Shown here: positions 1-9,075 of the stretch, one piece after another | Layout: the number at the start of each line of letters is the position of its first letter | Position numbering within the stretch: the stretch's first letter is position 1 | Assembly: GCA_964036195.1 (NCBI GenBank) | Contig: OZ038458.1 | Span: forward strand, 25,743,832-25,807,831 | Length of the DNA: 64,000 nt | Reading direction: 5' to 3' | DNA from: Sphaerolaimus hirsutus | Lineage: Eukaryota > Nematoda > Chromadorea > Monhysterida > Sphaerolaimidae | Made by a program: the position numbers and the translations under genes | The notes under the pieces: model-generated | What the model was told of the DNA's origin: nothing | Databases searched by the model: none | Seen by the model: only the letters and a program-made list of their open reading frames with translations

Positions 1-59
1 TCGATAAGAATGGTTTGCATTTTCAGTAGAAGGATTACTGGAGTGTGCTGGGCGCATTT

Positions 60-446
60 GTAAAACATCATGCAAAGTGTCACTTGTCATGACAAATGTA
101 GTAAAGAGTCAATTGGCATCTTAAATGTCAAGCAAAGTATAATTGTCATGACAAATGTTGTGCAGAGTGTAAATTGTGTATCTCAATCTTATGTTTTGGT
201 ATCCAAACATTATATTTTGGAATCCAGATCCTATGTTTTTTGTATCCAAATGTTCACATAAGATTTGGTTACAAAAACACCAAGATTTGGATACAAAAGA
301 TAAGATTTGGATACAATTTGCTTTACAGTTTCCACTTTAATTTATATTTGCCATGACAATTGACACTTTACTTAACATTTTCATGAAAATTGACACTTTC
401 CATTCCATTTCATATGACATTTTGACACTTTACATGGCTTGGGACT
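60..446. repeat. Word array (AAGTGTCA / ATGACAA, then GGATACAAA)
   Basis: Reiterated AAGTGTCA, TGTCATG and AATTGTCATGACAA words, with a block of GGATACAAA words at about 200-325. It ends in CACTTTACATGGCTTGGGACTGCC. The same terminus (GGCAGTCCCAAGCCCTGTA in the other direction) bounds a short inverted-repeat element at 8350-8545, so this is one arm of that family. The sequence at 1-60 is repeated inverted at about 58865-58960. Confidence 0.6.
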
Positions 447-469
447 GCCCCAGCTCCGCAAATGAACAG

Positions 470-701
470 GTTGAACTATAAACAACTGAAATTTTTTTAC
501 AAAAATATGAATTTTTATACAATTTTTACAAAAATATGAATTTGTATACAATTTTACATTAATTTTACAAAAATTCAAATTTTTATACAATTTTTATTTT
601 TATTTTGAAATTTTCCATTTTATTTTATTTTATTTTATTCTTCAATTTTCCATTTTATTTTTATTTTATTTTTATTTATTTCTGAAATTTTGCCAACCCT
701 G
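470..701. repeat. Right end of AATAAAAT-word hAT-like element
   Basis: TTTTTATACAATTTTTAC words followed by ATTTTATTTT words, ending in GCCAACCCTG. The same order of words and the same terminus are seen in the complete element at 56465-57291. The left end is not visible here. Confidence 0.6.
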
Positions 702-714
702 CTCCCCAGATTGA

Positions 715-1041
715 GTGTAAAGAGAACGTACATGACAAATGCTGCAGTTTGTGTTCTGCGTAGTGCAGAACACACGTTAAAACAATGTCGTAATCACGTG
801 AGAGCAGTGTTTATACCATCTACGTACTAATATTAGTATACAGGAGTCTATACATGTCAGTTATTGATGCATTTTTCTACCCCAGCGCACATCACAAACA
901 ACGATTCTGTACTACCTTTTCAAAAAATTTCTGGCGAAATAATACCCCCCCCCCTCGAAATACCCCCCTCGTTTACCCCCCCCCCCCTTGGGAGCACTAT
1001 GAAACAATCACCCCCCCAGAGGGTATTTCGAGGAAATACGG
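715..1041. mobile_element. Mariner-like miniature element, one half
   Basis: Ends in GGGTATTTCGAGGAAATACGG followed by TA, and carries C-rich CCCCCTCGAAATACCCC segments. Its inner part (AGAGAACGTACATGACAAAT onward) recurs at 1920-2010, 19665-19695, 21930-21955 and 32055-32135. The TA next to the CCGTATTT terminus is conserved in all complete copies in this window, which suggests a TA target duplication as in Tc1/mariner elements. Confidence 0.6.
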
Positions 1042-1353
1042 TAGGTATTTTACTCAGATATGTAATTAAGCTATTTTTACCCTGTTATCTCACAGTTTGC
1101 ACTTTAAATCTTGAAATATCCAATAGATCGAAACTCTGCAACCCCCAACCACCAGACAATCTTTCAGCTTCTACCACTTCAGAGAGGCAATTTGCTATCT
1201 ATTTGAACCAGTCTAAGTTACACTTGAATGTTGAGCAAGAAAACTTATGGATTTCCATTATTTGACCATTTTTGTGTTTTTGGAGGCAATACAAGCTATT
1301 GAAAGTAAAGAAAATAGTACTTTGTCTCACCTGTATCATTAAAGGCAATATCA
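1042..1353. other. Unassigned AT-rich stretch
   Basis: No coding frame, RNA or bounded element could be supported here. Confidence 0.5.
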
Positions 1354-1559
1354 TTTTGGCGCTGGCGCCATTGGCGCTTGGCGCCATTGCCCCCTGGCGC
1401 CTTTGGCGCTTGGCGCTAAGGTCCAGAAAAGCGCCATGGCGCTTTTGGCGCTTGGCACCATTTTGCTGTGGCGCCATTGGCGCTTGGCGCTACTTCCGGA
1501 AAAGCGCCATGGCGCTTTTGGCGCTTGGCGCCAAAAGTCTGGCGCTTTTTACATCACTA
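1354..1559. repeat. Truncated GGCGCC-word hAT-like element (right end)
   Basis: About 20 GGCGCC/GGCGCTTGGCGCC words ending in TTTTTACATCACTA, the terminus of the family complete at 15039-19592 and 48414-50290. The left terminus TAGTGATG is missing, and no 8-bp duplication can be assigned. Confidence 0.7.
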
Positions 1560-1904
1560 GTCCCGTATAAGGACTCGGCAGCCGGCCAAAGTTTCGAAAT
1601 CCGCTGTAAAAAAAATAGGCTAACACTAGCTATATAACCATGTATATAAATGAAAATGGCGACTATGCAGGTGGAAATTGGCAAAGTTCAGCAAATTTTC
1701 ACGATTTTTAGCTAACTTTGAGTTTTCACTCTCATTCGTGAAATACGCAACTGGTAAGTGGGATGAGGGCCAAGTTCTAATACGTGACCGGATCCGTCCC
1801 AATCCTTAAAATATTGCGACGCAAAAATGATGTAATGCACTCTCCACTGGAGAGATTGACGCAAATGTTTGTAGGGCGATACGTCTGCCGACTATACACA
1901 TATA
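1560..1904. other. Unassigned stretch
   Basis: Nothing recognisable. No frame longer than about 60 codons lacks an overlap with repeat sequence. Confidence 0.4.
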
Positions 1905-2118
1905 CCCTTCCCTAATGTCACTTAATCATTAGTTTTAACGTGTGTTCTGCATTGTACATATCACAAACTGCGGTATTTGTCATGCACGTTCTCTTTACAC
2001 TCAATTGTAGGGGGGGGTATTTCGAGGGGGGGGGGTTTATTATTTCCTCAGCCGAATTTTAGGGGGGGTATTTCGAGGGGGGGTTAATTCAAGGGGGGGT
2101 TAATTCGAGGTAATACGG
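1905..2118. mobile_element. Mariner-like miniature element, other half
   Basis: GTGTTCTGCATTG and CATGCACGTTCTCTTTACAC are the reverse complement of the inner part at 715-800. They are followed by G-rich GGGGGTATTTCGAGGGG segments and the terminus GAGGTAATACGG next to TA. With 715-1041 it may form one element opened by other insertions. Confidence 0.55.
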
Positions 2119-2139
2119 TAATATTTTGGATTTTTATAA

Positions 2140-3238
2140 AGATAGTTTTGGAGATTAATTGGCCCATACAAACAAACTTCATAAAACTTTTTTTTCTCAT
2201 TGAAAATGATGGCTGAAATTTTGAAAATGGACCCAAATTTTCAGTTTGTAATTGAGAGCTTAGCTTTTTTTACTAAAACTGTGCTCAATTGTATAGTTTA
2301 TGATAAAAAAATAAAATCTAAAAACTAGGCCTGCACTTTTTTCCAGAACAGTTTGAAACACCCGTGTCACCATCACATGCAATCCCATTCTGAAGACTCA
2401 GATGAAGTTCTTTTTAAAAAGTTTTTATCATAAACTTTGGTTATTTTTCCATGGTCTTTCATTTGTATGTCTCCATGTTTTATGAAACACAATTTGGAAG
2501 GGTGCTGTCATACAAAAATGCACTTTTTCTGCAATTATCACATGCATAGTTGTGCAATATCCAAAAATAGTTCACTTGTACCAGTAACTAAGTGTGCTGA
2601 TAGTGTCCTTTAGCTGGCCATTTGGTTATTTTTCTCAGTGAACACTTTGGATGAAATGTGACTGATAAGGGTGACCTATAGGGGAACAAACAATTGTTCA
2701 AATGTTGATAGCATTCTGATAGCAAGCAGAAACAAAAAATAACCAAATGGCCAGCTAAAGGACACTATCAGCACATTTAGTTACTGGTACAAGTGAACTA
2801 TTTTTGGATATTGCACCACTATGCATGTGATAATTGCAGAAAAAGTGCATTTTTGTATGACAGCATCCTTCCAAATTGTGTTTCATAAAACATGGAGAGA
2901 TACAAATGAAAGACCATGGAAAATTAACCTAAGTTTATGATGGAAACTTTTTTATAAAACTTCATCTGAGTCTTCAGAATGGGATTGCATGTGATGGTGA
3001 CACGGGTGTTTCAAACTGTTCTGGAAAAAAAGTGCAGGCCTAGTTTTTAGATTTTATTTTTTTATCATAAACTATGCAATTGAGCACAGTTTTTGTAAAA
3101 AAAGCTAAGCTCTCAATTACAAACTGAATATTTGGTGCCATTTTCAGAATTTCAGCCATTATTTTTGGTGAGAAAAAAAAGTTTGATGAAGTTCATTTGT
3201 ATGGGCCAATGAATCTCCAACACTATCTTAATAAAAAT
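2140..3238. repeat. Long foldback (inverted repeat), about 1.1 kb
   Basis: Two arms of about 540 bp are near-perfect reverse complements. GGAGATTAATTGGCCCATAC at about 2150 pairs with GTATGGGCCAATGAATCTCC at about 3205, and GGCCATTTGGTTATTTTT at about 2616 pairs with ATAACCAAATGGCC at about 2737. The loop is about 50-70 bp. A diverged copy of the same foldback is at 36400-37600, and its arms are related to 32160-32740 and 37850-38310. Confidence 0.85.
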
Positions 3239-3335
3239 TACTTCCAAAATTTGTCAAAATAAATTAGGTTAAAATTAGGTCATTTTTTCTTCAAAATTTC
3301 TCATCTAATTATTTTCATTTAATTAAGGCACCACG
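3239..3335. other. Spacer, nothing recognised
   Basis: AT-rich flank of the foldback. Confidence 0.4.
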
Positions 3336-3470
3336 ATGGCAAGTAACAAACAGTCCAGCAGCAGCACAACTACACGCGTCGTCACACCGGGTTACACTCA
3401 GGAGGAATTAGAGAACATGGACTTCAACGAGGCAGTGAAACAGAATGAAAAGTCAAAACAAATTCAGTGA
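3336..3470 (+). CDS. Unrecognised small open frame, 44 codons
   Basis: ATG in a good context (caccacgATGG) opens a frame of 44 residues beginning MASNKQSSSSTTTRVV and including GYTQEELENMDFNEAVK, then TGA. It is serine/threonine-rich at the start and acidic in the middle, with coding-like composition in an AT-rich setting. I do not recognise a family. It could be the start of a lost gag, a first exon, or chance. About 100 bp downstream, TATTTAAG and then AATAAA about 70 bp apart (about 3580-3645) resemble a compact LTR promoter and polyadenylation pair, which would favour a retroelement relic. Confidence 0.25.
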   Translation: MASNKQSSSSTTTRVVTPGYTQEELENMDFNEAVKQNEKSKQIQ

Positions 3471-3654
3471 TGAAACGGATTTTTTCTTTTCCTTAGGGCG
3501 AGGATGTCGCAATATGCACTCTAATATAGTAATGCTAAGTGAGCCGTAACTTACAAGTGATCTTCTTCTCTGAACCAACCTATTTAAGTAGCTTCATCAG
3601 ACCACATGGGTACACTGTGATTGCACTGAGTACAATAAACTTCAAAAATCTAAG

Positions 3655-3850
3655 CCTTGAGCTTTACAGTGATCATGAAACTTTGGCTAGTGTAAGCCAC
3701 CAGTGTTGGTAATGTGCTGATAATATTCAACACTTTTATCAACATCATTGCTATTAAGGTAAAATTAATATGCAGATCAGGGTGATGTGCAAGAAACGTG
3801 GGAACTGTGATGGATTTTTTCGCTGATCATTTGAGATCATGTTGTAATGC
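3655..3850. repeat. Left half of a palindromic repeat split by the Ty3/gypsy insertion
   Basis: Matches the reverse complement of about 25730-25900 and continues at 6576 on the far side of the retroelement. The intact relative at 25383-25935 gives the empty site. Confidence 0.7.
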
Positions 3851-3987
3851 TGATAGAATACCGCATACGTGGGAGCTCCTTGGTAAAGTTTATTGTCAAC
3901 ACAGCAACTCCCAAAATGGCCCAAGTGGCCGCATTAAATACCATTCACAAAGATCATCCAAACATGTGCATTTCACAAGATCTCACA
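3851..3987 (-). repeat. 3' LTR of the deleted Ty3/gypsy element
   Basis: 137 bp, about 95% identical by eye to 6439-6575. On the minus strand it starts TGTGAGATC and ends TTCTATCA, the usual TG...CA form. A CAATAAACTTT polyadenylation-like signal lies near its end. Confidence 0.9.
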
Positions 3988-3999
3988 TTATCCCTCTCC
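3988..3999 (-). promoter_or_regulatory. Polypurine tract
   Basis: On the minus strand GGAGAGGGATAA sits immediately upstream of the 3' LTR, where plus-strand DNA priming starts in LTR retrotransposons. Confidence 0.6.
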
Positions 4000-4076
4000 A
4001 AACCACTCAAAAAATCAAACAGACTTTCACACACAATCACCCCTTTTTTTTTCCCCCCCCCCCCCCCCACGCTAAT

Positions 4077-4445
4077 GACGAGAACATGGTGAGCGTGAAC
4101 GGCGGCGTGAAGAACCGTGGCGTGTCCGGGTCCGGCTAAGTCTGGCTGCGGTGTTCCAAAAAACCTGATGTTGTGGTGGGCGGTTTGGGTGGCGCTGAGG
4201 TGCGGCGTTACAGCGGCGCGCTAATTCAGGTAACTGATCATCTTGTGCACGCGCGTGCGCTAAGTTTGCAGCTGCGGCTGAAGCTGCCATGTCATTCAAG
4301 TGGGCATTGTGATGCCTGATTTCCGACGGACTAGGTGTCATCGTACGTGGATTGTCAACGTCTGGGGCGTCCTCACGCCAGCGATAGAACGTTGTGTGTG
4401 CGTCAAGGTCAACGGGAGCCCGCTTTGAAAATAAAAGCGATGAAA
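4077..4445 (-). other. GC-rich open segment inside the Ty3/gypsy element, function unknown
   Basis: A markedly GC-richer island between the integrase stop and the 3' LTR. On the minus strand a frame stays open for about 120 codons, with an alanine-rich middle (MAASAAAANLAHARAQDDQ) and an arginine/serine-rich end (RRRSRSP). No ATG precedes most of it except MTPSPSEIRHH at about 4341. It has no similarity I recognise to env, gag or chromodomain proteins. It is bounded on the LTR side by C17/T9 homopolymers. High GC alone lowers stop frequency, so coding is uncertain. It could be a captured host fragment. Confidence 0.35.
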
Positions 4446-4737
4446 TAACATTCTAACATGATAGATAAAGCAAAATGGCTAAATGGCAATCCAAAAAGTA
4501 GGGTTGCTAACCACCAACGTCATCAGAAAAAACAATTTGTATACTGCTGACATGACGTTCAATTGATTTGTTAACGTGTGGTTTTTTGTGACTCGAATTT
4601 TTATTGCATTTCAGACATTTACATACTTTTATTTAGGAAAGAAATATAATGCGCTTTTACAGACCAGTTATGTGGCATAAATACTAGTAGATAGTTACAT
4701 TTATAACTTTCCCACTTTATTAGTGCAAATAAACAAC

Positions 4738-5061
4738 TTAGACAGATGTATTAATCCGCCAACAATAACGGTGTGGCACCTTGTGCAATTGTCCGTCAAC
4801 TGTAATAATAACTGTAGGACCATTGACATCAGTGACTAAATATGGCCCAGCAAATTTAGGCAACATCCTGTCCTGCGTGAAATTTTTTACCATCACCTTA
4901 TCCCCAACCTCAAATTGTGCTGTGGAATTTTTGTCAAAATGTCGCTTGAATGTTGCTTTATTGTGTTCGCTGTGTGTATGTGCCACCATGCGTGCCACAT
5001 TGGGATCAAATGTTTGCGCAGCCACAAAAAATAAATTCCAGTGTGGCAAAATGGGCAACAA
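4738..5061 (-). pseudogene. Integrase C-terminal domain (Ty3/gypsy #1)
   Basis: About 80 C-terminal residues of a retroviral-type integrase, with FEVGDKVMVKNF then KFAGPYLVTDV and a terminal VPHRYCWRINTSV. This is the SH3-like DNA-binding region expected after the catalytic core. It is in a different frame from the core, so a frameshift at about 5045-5060 breaks the protein. Confidence 0.8.
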
Positions 5062-6386
5062 GCTGTATTTTTATTGTAAGCCATATTGTGTTTTAGAACT
5101 ACTAATGGCAACAAATCTTTCCATGGACATGTCGGGTTTTCATTTTTAGTCAATGCATAGAGCTCCCTCAACCGGCCGTTCACCCCCTCAACCAAACCGT
5201 TAGCCGAAGGGTTATGTGACATTGTCGGTGAATGCGAGGTGCCAAATTTTTGACACAACGATTGAAATGATGAATTTACATATTCTGTCCCCTGGTCAGT
5301 CACAATCAAATGTGGCGCCCCATAAATCATAAATACATTTTTCAATATAAGCCGCGCCACAGTTTCAGCTCGTAATGAAGGTACTGGAAAAGCAACCACG
5401 TATCTAGTCAATGTGTCCACTGTCACTACCACCTTAGAGTTTGAGTTGTCATGTTCTAACTGCATTGAATCAATGTGCAGCACCTCAAATGGCTGTTTCG
5501 GCGTGGGCACATTGCCAATTGGTCCAACGTGCAATGCATGACGCTTAAACTGTAGACAGTGTGTACATGCCGTGCAAAATTGCGCTACGTCGTCTTTAAG
5601 AGTTGGCCATGAAAAATACTGGCACAACAAGTCAAGCGTCCTTTGGTGGCCTCCATGTGACGCATACACCCCCATGTGTGCTTGCGCCAAACAGGCTTTT
5701 TGCCAACTCCTTGGCGGCCATATCACATAATGTTTTGAATTTGTAGCTGTCTGATAATAGAGAATATCATCAATCATAACCACCCCTGGAACACTGTGTG
5801 AGTCGCACGACAGCTGAGATATCACTGACAACAGCTCAGGATCGGCATTCTGTAGTTTACACCAATCAATTTCAGGTTGAATAGAAACATCCTTAGACAA
5901 AGCGCGATCAGACTTTAAATGGATGCCTGTTGGTTGCATTCTTGCCGCCATGCTCCTAATGAGACTTGTGGGCATGTCCAATTCAGCACTGCCAAATTCC
6001 TGTTGTTCAATCGGATTTCTTGATAGCGAATCTGCTACCATATTCAGCTCACCTGCTCTGTGGCGGAACTCTGTCACATGACTCTGAATATATATTGCCC
6101 AACGTTCTAATTTACTGTGCGCCTTGCTTTTCAACACCTGTTGTATCCCCAAATTGTCCGTAATCACAATCAAACGTTGCCCTTCAATGAAATCTGCCAA
6201 CCTACGAATTGCCCATGCAATACATAAACTTTCTAGCTCGGCTGCAGAAAACTTAGTATGGGGATGGGAGAGTTGCTTTGAAATGTAGGGTATAGGGTGC
6301 AATTTACCGTCATCAGCAGATTGAGATAGAACTGCTCCCAATCCCTGCGAACTTGCATCCGTTTCCAAATAGTAGGGTCGCCCATC
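4893..6386 (-). pseudogene. pol fragment: RNase H and integrase core (Ty3/gypsy #1)
   Basis: The frame starts abruptly inside RNase H at about 6386 (GRPYYLETDASSQGLGAVL) and runs through the tether to the integrase zinc-binding domain (H-x3-H and C-x2-C, ACTHCLQFK) and the catalytic core. In the core the first Asp is in LHIDSM, the second in VTDQGTEY, and the Glu in SANGLVEG. 35 residues separate the last two, the DD35E spacing of integrases. Reverse transcriptase and protease are absent. The frame is lost after about residue 480. The most N-terminal 42 codons of this open frame derive from the LTR and tRNA-complement sequence and are not pol. It is an inactive copy that could only move with help in trans, if at all. 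Confidence 0.88.
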
Positions 6387-6387
6387 C

Positions 6388-6437
6388 CGTGATTCGCATG
6401 CGCGAGGCACTGGGTTCAATCCCCAGCACGTCCACCA
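6388..6437 (+). other. tRNA-Ala(CGC) 3'-half sequence at the primer-binding site
   Basis: Read on the plus strand this is the 3' half of a tRNA in exact register: anticodon loop TTCGCAT (6393-6399), stem strand GCGCG, variable loop AGGCA, T-stem CTGGG/CCCAG around TTCAATC, acceptor strand CACGTCC, discriminator A, and CCA (6435-6437). T at tRNA position 70 fits the G3:U70 identity pair of tRNA-Ala. Because the element reads on the minus strand, this is a complement to the primer tRNA starting TGG one base from the LTR, as a primer-binding site should, but far longer than the usual 12-18 nt. tRNA similarity fades just 5' of the anticodon loop. Confidence 0.8.
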
Positions 6438-6438
6438 T

Positions 6439-6575
6439 TTATAGAATACCGCATACGTGGGAACTCCTTGGTAAAGTTTATTGTCAACACAGCAACTCCC
6501 GAAATGGCCCAAGTGGCCACATTAAATACCATTCACAAAGATCATCCAAACACGTGCATTTCACAAGATCTCACA
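6439..6575 (-). repeat. 5' LTR of the deleted Ty3/gypsy element
   Basis: The other 137-bp LTR, ending (minus strand) in TTCTATAA one base before the primer-binding site. The few differences from 3851-3987 indicate an insertion that is not very old. Confidence 0.9.
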
Positions 6576-7080
6576 ATGCAGTGATTTTAATGTTGTTTTG
6601 AAATGTGCAGAAAGTGAGTTATGTGTTGAAAATTTCCCTATGTTTCATTACTAATCTGTAGTGGACACATTACCTGTGTTCAACAGCAGTGTGCATGCAA
6701 AATGCATCCTGTATTTACCACTTGAGATAGAGAGGCAGAATGATGAATTTGGTAGTGAGAGAAGTGGCAGTAATGCCATTATGAACTAGGCTTATGATAT
6801 CATAGCTAATGTTGGTCAGTGCTGGCACGTTGCCAACACTGGTGGCTTACACTAGCCAAAGTTTCATGATCACAACTTAAAGCAGCATCGAGCTAGAGCA
6901 CCATTTGTACATCAGTACAAAATGACCGAAATTGTAACCCCCACAGTTCCGCAGTGGGTGGAGCTAGAGGGGTGAAATTTTGGGTGAAAACTCAAAACAC
7001 ATGATATCTCCACCTGTCAAAATTTTATGACCGTAGCTTACCGCTAGCGTGAATGGCGAGCCCTGCCCGGGGACTTTTCA
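6576..7080. repeat. Right half of the split palindromic repeat and flanking repeat
   Basis: 6576-6880 continues the target repeat of the retroelement (ATGATATCATAGCTAATGTTGG, AACACTGGTGGCTTACACTAG). 6880-7080 (GAGCTAGAGCACCATTTGTAC to GGGGACTTTTCAGCC) is nearly identical to 25915-26110, so the two loci are copies of one longer repeat. Confidence 0.75.
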
Positions 7081-7082
7081 GC

Positions 7083-7245
7083 CGGACCATGTACATTCGA
7101 GTACTGCGGAAATATGTTTACGATTTCTCCAAAGAATACTGGTATTCATTCACGTACTCGGCATTGAAAGCACGCGAGTACAGAAAACGTATTTCAGATA
7201 TATTTTCCAAGGCATAAAGGAGTGTTTTCAAATGCGTGCATGCGA
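7083..7245. repeat. Fragment of ACGTACTCGAGTA-word family
   Basis: Words such as CGAGTACTGCGG, CACGTACTCGG and GCGAGTACAGAAAACGTATT. The same order recurs at 21960-22110, 27446-27560 and 63055-63190. Confidence 0.6.
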
Positions 7246-7254
7246 AAAGCGCAC

Positions 7255-7433
7255 CTGACGGTGTCGTTGAAGAGCACGGTGTCCTGCGGCACGACGCCGA
7301 TGTGCGTGCGGAGGCTGTGCGCCTGCACGCGCGTGATGTCCTGCCCGTCCACCAGGATCCTGCCCCCGCTCACGTCGTAGAACCTGAACAACAGTCTGAG
7401 CAACGTGCTCTTGCCGCTGCCAGTCGGGCCCAC
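7255..7433 (-). CDS. ABCB6: ABCB6-like transporter exon: Walker A to Q-loop
   Basis: This exon encodes the start of the nucleotide-binding domain of an ABCB6-type half transporter. Walker A is [10 protein letters not shown], followed by [14 protein letters not shown], an IDGQD-like VDGQDI segment and the Q-loop [16 protein letters not shown]. These are the residues that bind and sense ATP. Acceptor GCCGCAG|GTGGGC joins in phase 0 to the exon at 7900-8043. The donor is AG|GTGC in phase 2. Vertebrate ABCB6 proteins act as ATP-driven porphyrin/heme-related exporters in mitochondrial, endolysosomal or plasma membranes; whether this protein does so is inference. The ABC signature, Walker B and H-loop exons are not found downstream, so they lie beyond position 1 or are lost. 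The exon is strikingly GC-rich beside its AT-rich partner exons. Confidence 0.9.
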
Positions 7434-7572
7434 CTGCGGCAACGTGCAGCGCATTCTTACGAGTTACGACAACTTGTTTCTTGTTAATCCTTATCTCATT
7501 AGTATTAAAGTGAGCTGCATCAACCAGTGAGATGATTGCATATGCAAGGAAAAAACATTATTACATTATTAT

Positions 7573-7824
7573 ACTCGGCGGACCGCAAAGTATGCGCCCA
7601 AAATCATTTATGTCTTGGTCGATAACGCGCGAGCTGGATACTTATGTAGCACTTTCACAAAAAGAAAAATATTTTTAAAAAGAAAAAGGCGGAGTCACGT
7701 AGAAGCGAGGGATGTTTTTTCCCGTTATGTTTTTTTTTCGCTAGAATTATTTTAATTTTATTAATGATGACGTCATGATGGAGTGTTTCCTTCAGAAAAA
7801 TGCATAGCATGCGGTCCGCCGAGT
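7573..7824. mobile_element. Miniature inverted-repeat element (CTCGGCGGACCGC ends)
   Basis: Termini ACTCGGCGGACCGC and GCGGTCCGCCGAGT are perfect inverted repeats around about 225 bp. Other copies are at 11396-11630 and 57715-57862. It lies in the ABCB6-like intron between the last two exons seen. Confidence 0.8.
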
Positions 7825-7899
7825 CGATGACATAATTTGCACAGTTAATACTAGTTTTCAAAAAAAAAGAAGAAACAAAAAGTAAATACATGAACAAAC

Positions 7900-8043
7900 A
7901 ATTGCCAGTGATGTTCCCGGAAGCACAGAGAATGAGATATCTCTTAGCAGTGGGCGCTCTGGGTCATAGTGAAAGTTCACATTGCAAAACTCAACTGTAC
8001 CATCTTTCAATTTGAATGGTTTTGCATCAATTGCATCCAAAAC
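7900..8043 (-). CDS. ABCB6: ABCB6-like transporter exon: NBD entry
   Basis: 48 codons in phase 0 on both sides: acceptor AAATGCAG|GTTTTG, donor GCAATT|GTTTGT. It encodes the linker and first strands of the nucleotide-binding domain (KLKDGTVEFCNVNFHYDPER, then LLRDISFSVLPGTSLAI). The A-loop aromatic that stacks on the ATP adenine is the Tyr of FHYDPER. It joins directly to [10 protein letters not shown] of the next exon. Confidence 0.9.
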
Positions 8044-8119
8044 CTGCATTTGGTATAATTCATGTTACATATTTGACATGTAAACCTGCCACAATCAGAA
8101 CAATAAAGCTGTATTTGTG

Positions 8120-8756
8120 TTGTGCATGTAAACTGCTGTCGGCTCATGTTCAGCACCGATTTTTTACTTTCTTACAATAGTCATATCTCCAGCTGTGTGC
8201 GAGATATGGTGCTGATACTTGGGGGGTAGTTAGGCGTAACACCCCCTACTAAACACCTGCGAGAGGGCCACTCACTTCAGTGTGGGTCGCTGAACATGCA
8301 CAAAAAATTTGTGCAATTTTTGCTGTTCGCGTCAAGTTCAGCACAAATATGGTGGCAGTCCCAAGCCCTGTAAAGTGTAAAGTAAAGTGTCAAATGTAAA
8401 GTCAAATGCAAAGTAAAGTGTCAATTGTCATGCAAAGTTTAGTAATAAAACCTTTCTTTTTTGTTTTGATTGACACTTTTCTTCGCATTTGACTTTACAT
8501 TTGACACTTTACTTTACACTCTACAGGGCTTGGGACTGCCCCATGGTCCCCCCACTGCGGACCTCATAACTCCAGCTGTGGGGGGCGTAGCACGCTGAAA
8601 TTTTGTGGGGGTGTAGTCAACACCCCCACCCACTATACGACAACGGGTGGGGTTCGGCGACCAAGTACAGTGTGTGTCGCCGAACTGCAAAAAAAATTGA
8701 CGCGAATTTTTCCCGCGTCAAGTCCGGCACCTATTTTTGTGCCAGTCTGACTCACG
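8120..8756. repeat. Diverged repeat block with nested AAAGTGTCA element
   Basis: Two related segments with GTCGGCTCATGTTCAGCACC / GTCGCCGAACTGC borders and G-rich or C-rich cores (8130-8340 and 8545-8740). Related sequence is at 24990-25340. Nested at about 8350-8545 is an inverted-repeat element with ends GGCAGTCCCAAGCCCTGTA and TACAGGGCTTGGGACTGCC, filled with AAAGTGTCAAATG words. Confidence 0.55.
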
Positions 8757-9075
8757 TTTGGCATTCATAATGGGTACGAAATCTTTGATCGAAATCGGTT
8801 GAAAATTTATGGATATATGCACTTCCGAATGTGTGGCTACTGAGAAACTGCCCGATATTTACTTCTGAAATTCCAGCCCGGTGCGGTGCCTTTCGGTGCT
8901 AGCACCGGCAACCCGCCGGTGCCCTTTGGTGCCGGTGCCATTTTTTTCCGAATGGCACCGGTGCCGGTGCGGTGCGGTGCCATTTTCTGGCCGGTGCCCC
9001 AGGGTGCCAGGTGCCCTTTTCATGCGTTGGCAAAGGTGCCGGTGCGGTGCCATTTTTCCCAATGCCTTTAACATC
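8757..9075. repeat. Right half of a GGCACC-word hAT-like element
   Basis: A core like 49590-49640 (GAAATCGGTTGAAAATTTATGG) and then GGTGCCGGTGCGGTGCC words, ending TTTAACATCACTA. Compare the complete element at 60222-61073. The left end is absent. Confidence 0.7.

Larger units (their letters stand above)
3851..6575 (-). mobile_element. Internally deleted Ty3/gypsy LTR retrotransposon
   Basis: Bounded by 137-bp direct repeats (3851-3987 and 6439-6575) that begin TGTGAGATC on the coding strand. Flanked by ATGC on both sides (3847-3850, 6576-6579), a 4-bp target duplication usual for Ty3/gypsy. The related repeat at about 25725 shows the uninterrupted site (TTGC in place of ATGC). Inside, from 5' LTR to 3' LTR on the minus strand, are a tRNA-Ala complement, the RNase H and integrase parts of pol, an unexplained GC-rich segment, and a purine tract next to the 3' LTR. 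Gag, protease and RT are missing, so about half of a full element has been deleted between the primer site and RNase H. Confidence 0.9.

Noticed and set aside
6388-6437. Functional tRNA-Ala gene
   Set aside because: Only the 3' half is present, CCA is encoded, and it sits at the primer site of an LTR element on the opposite strand.
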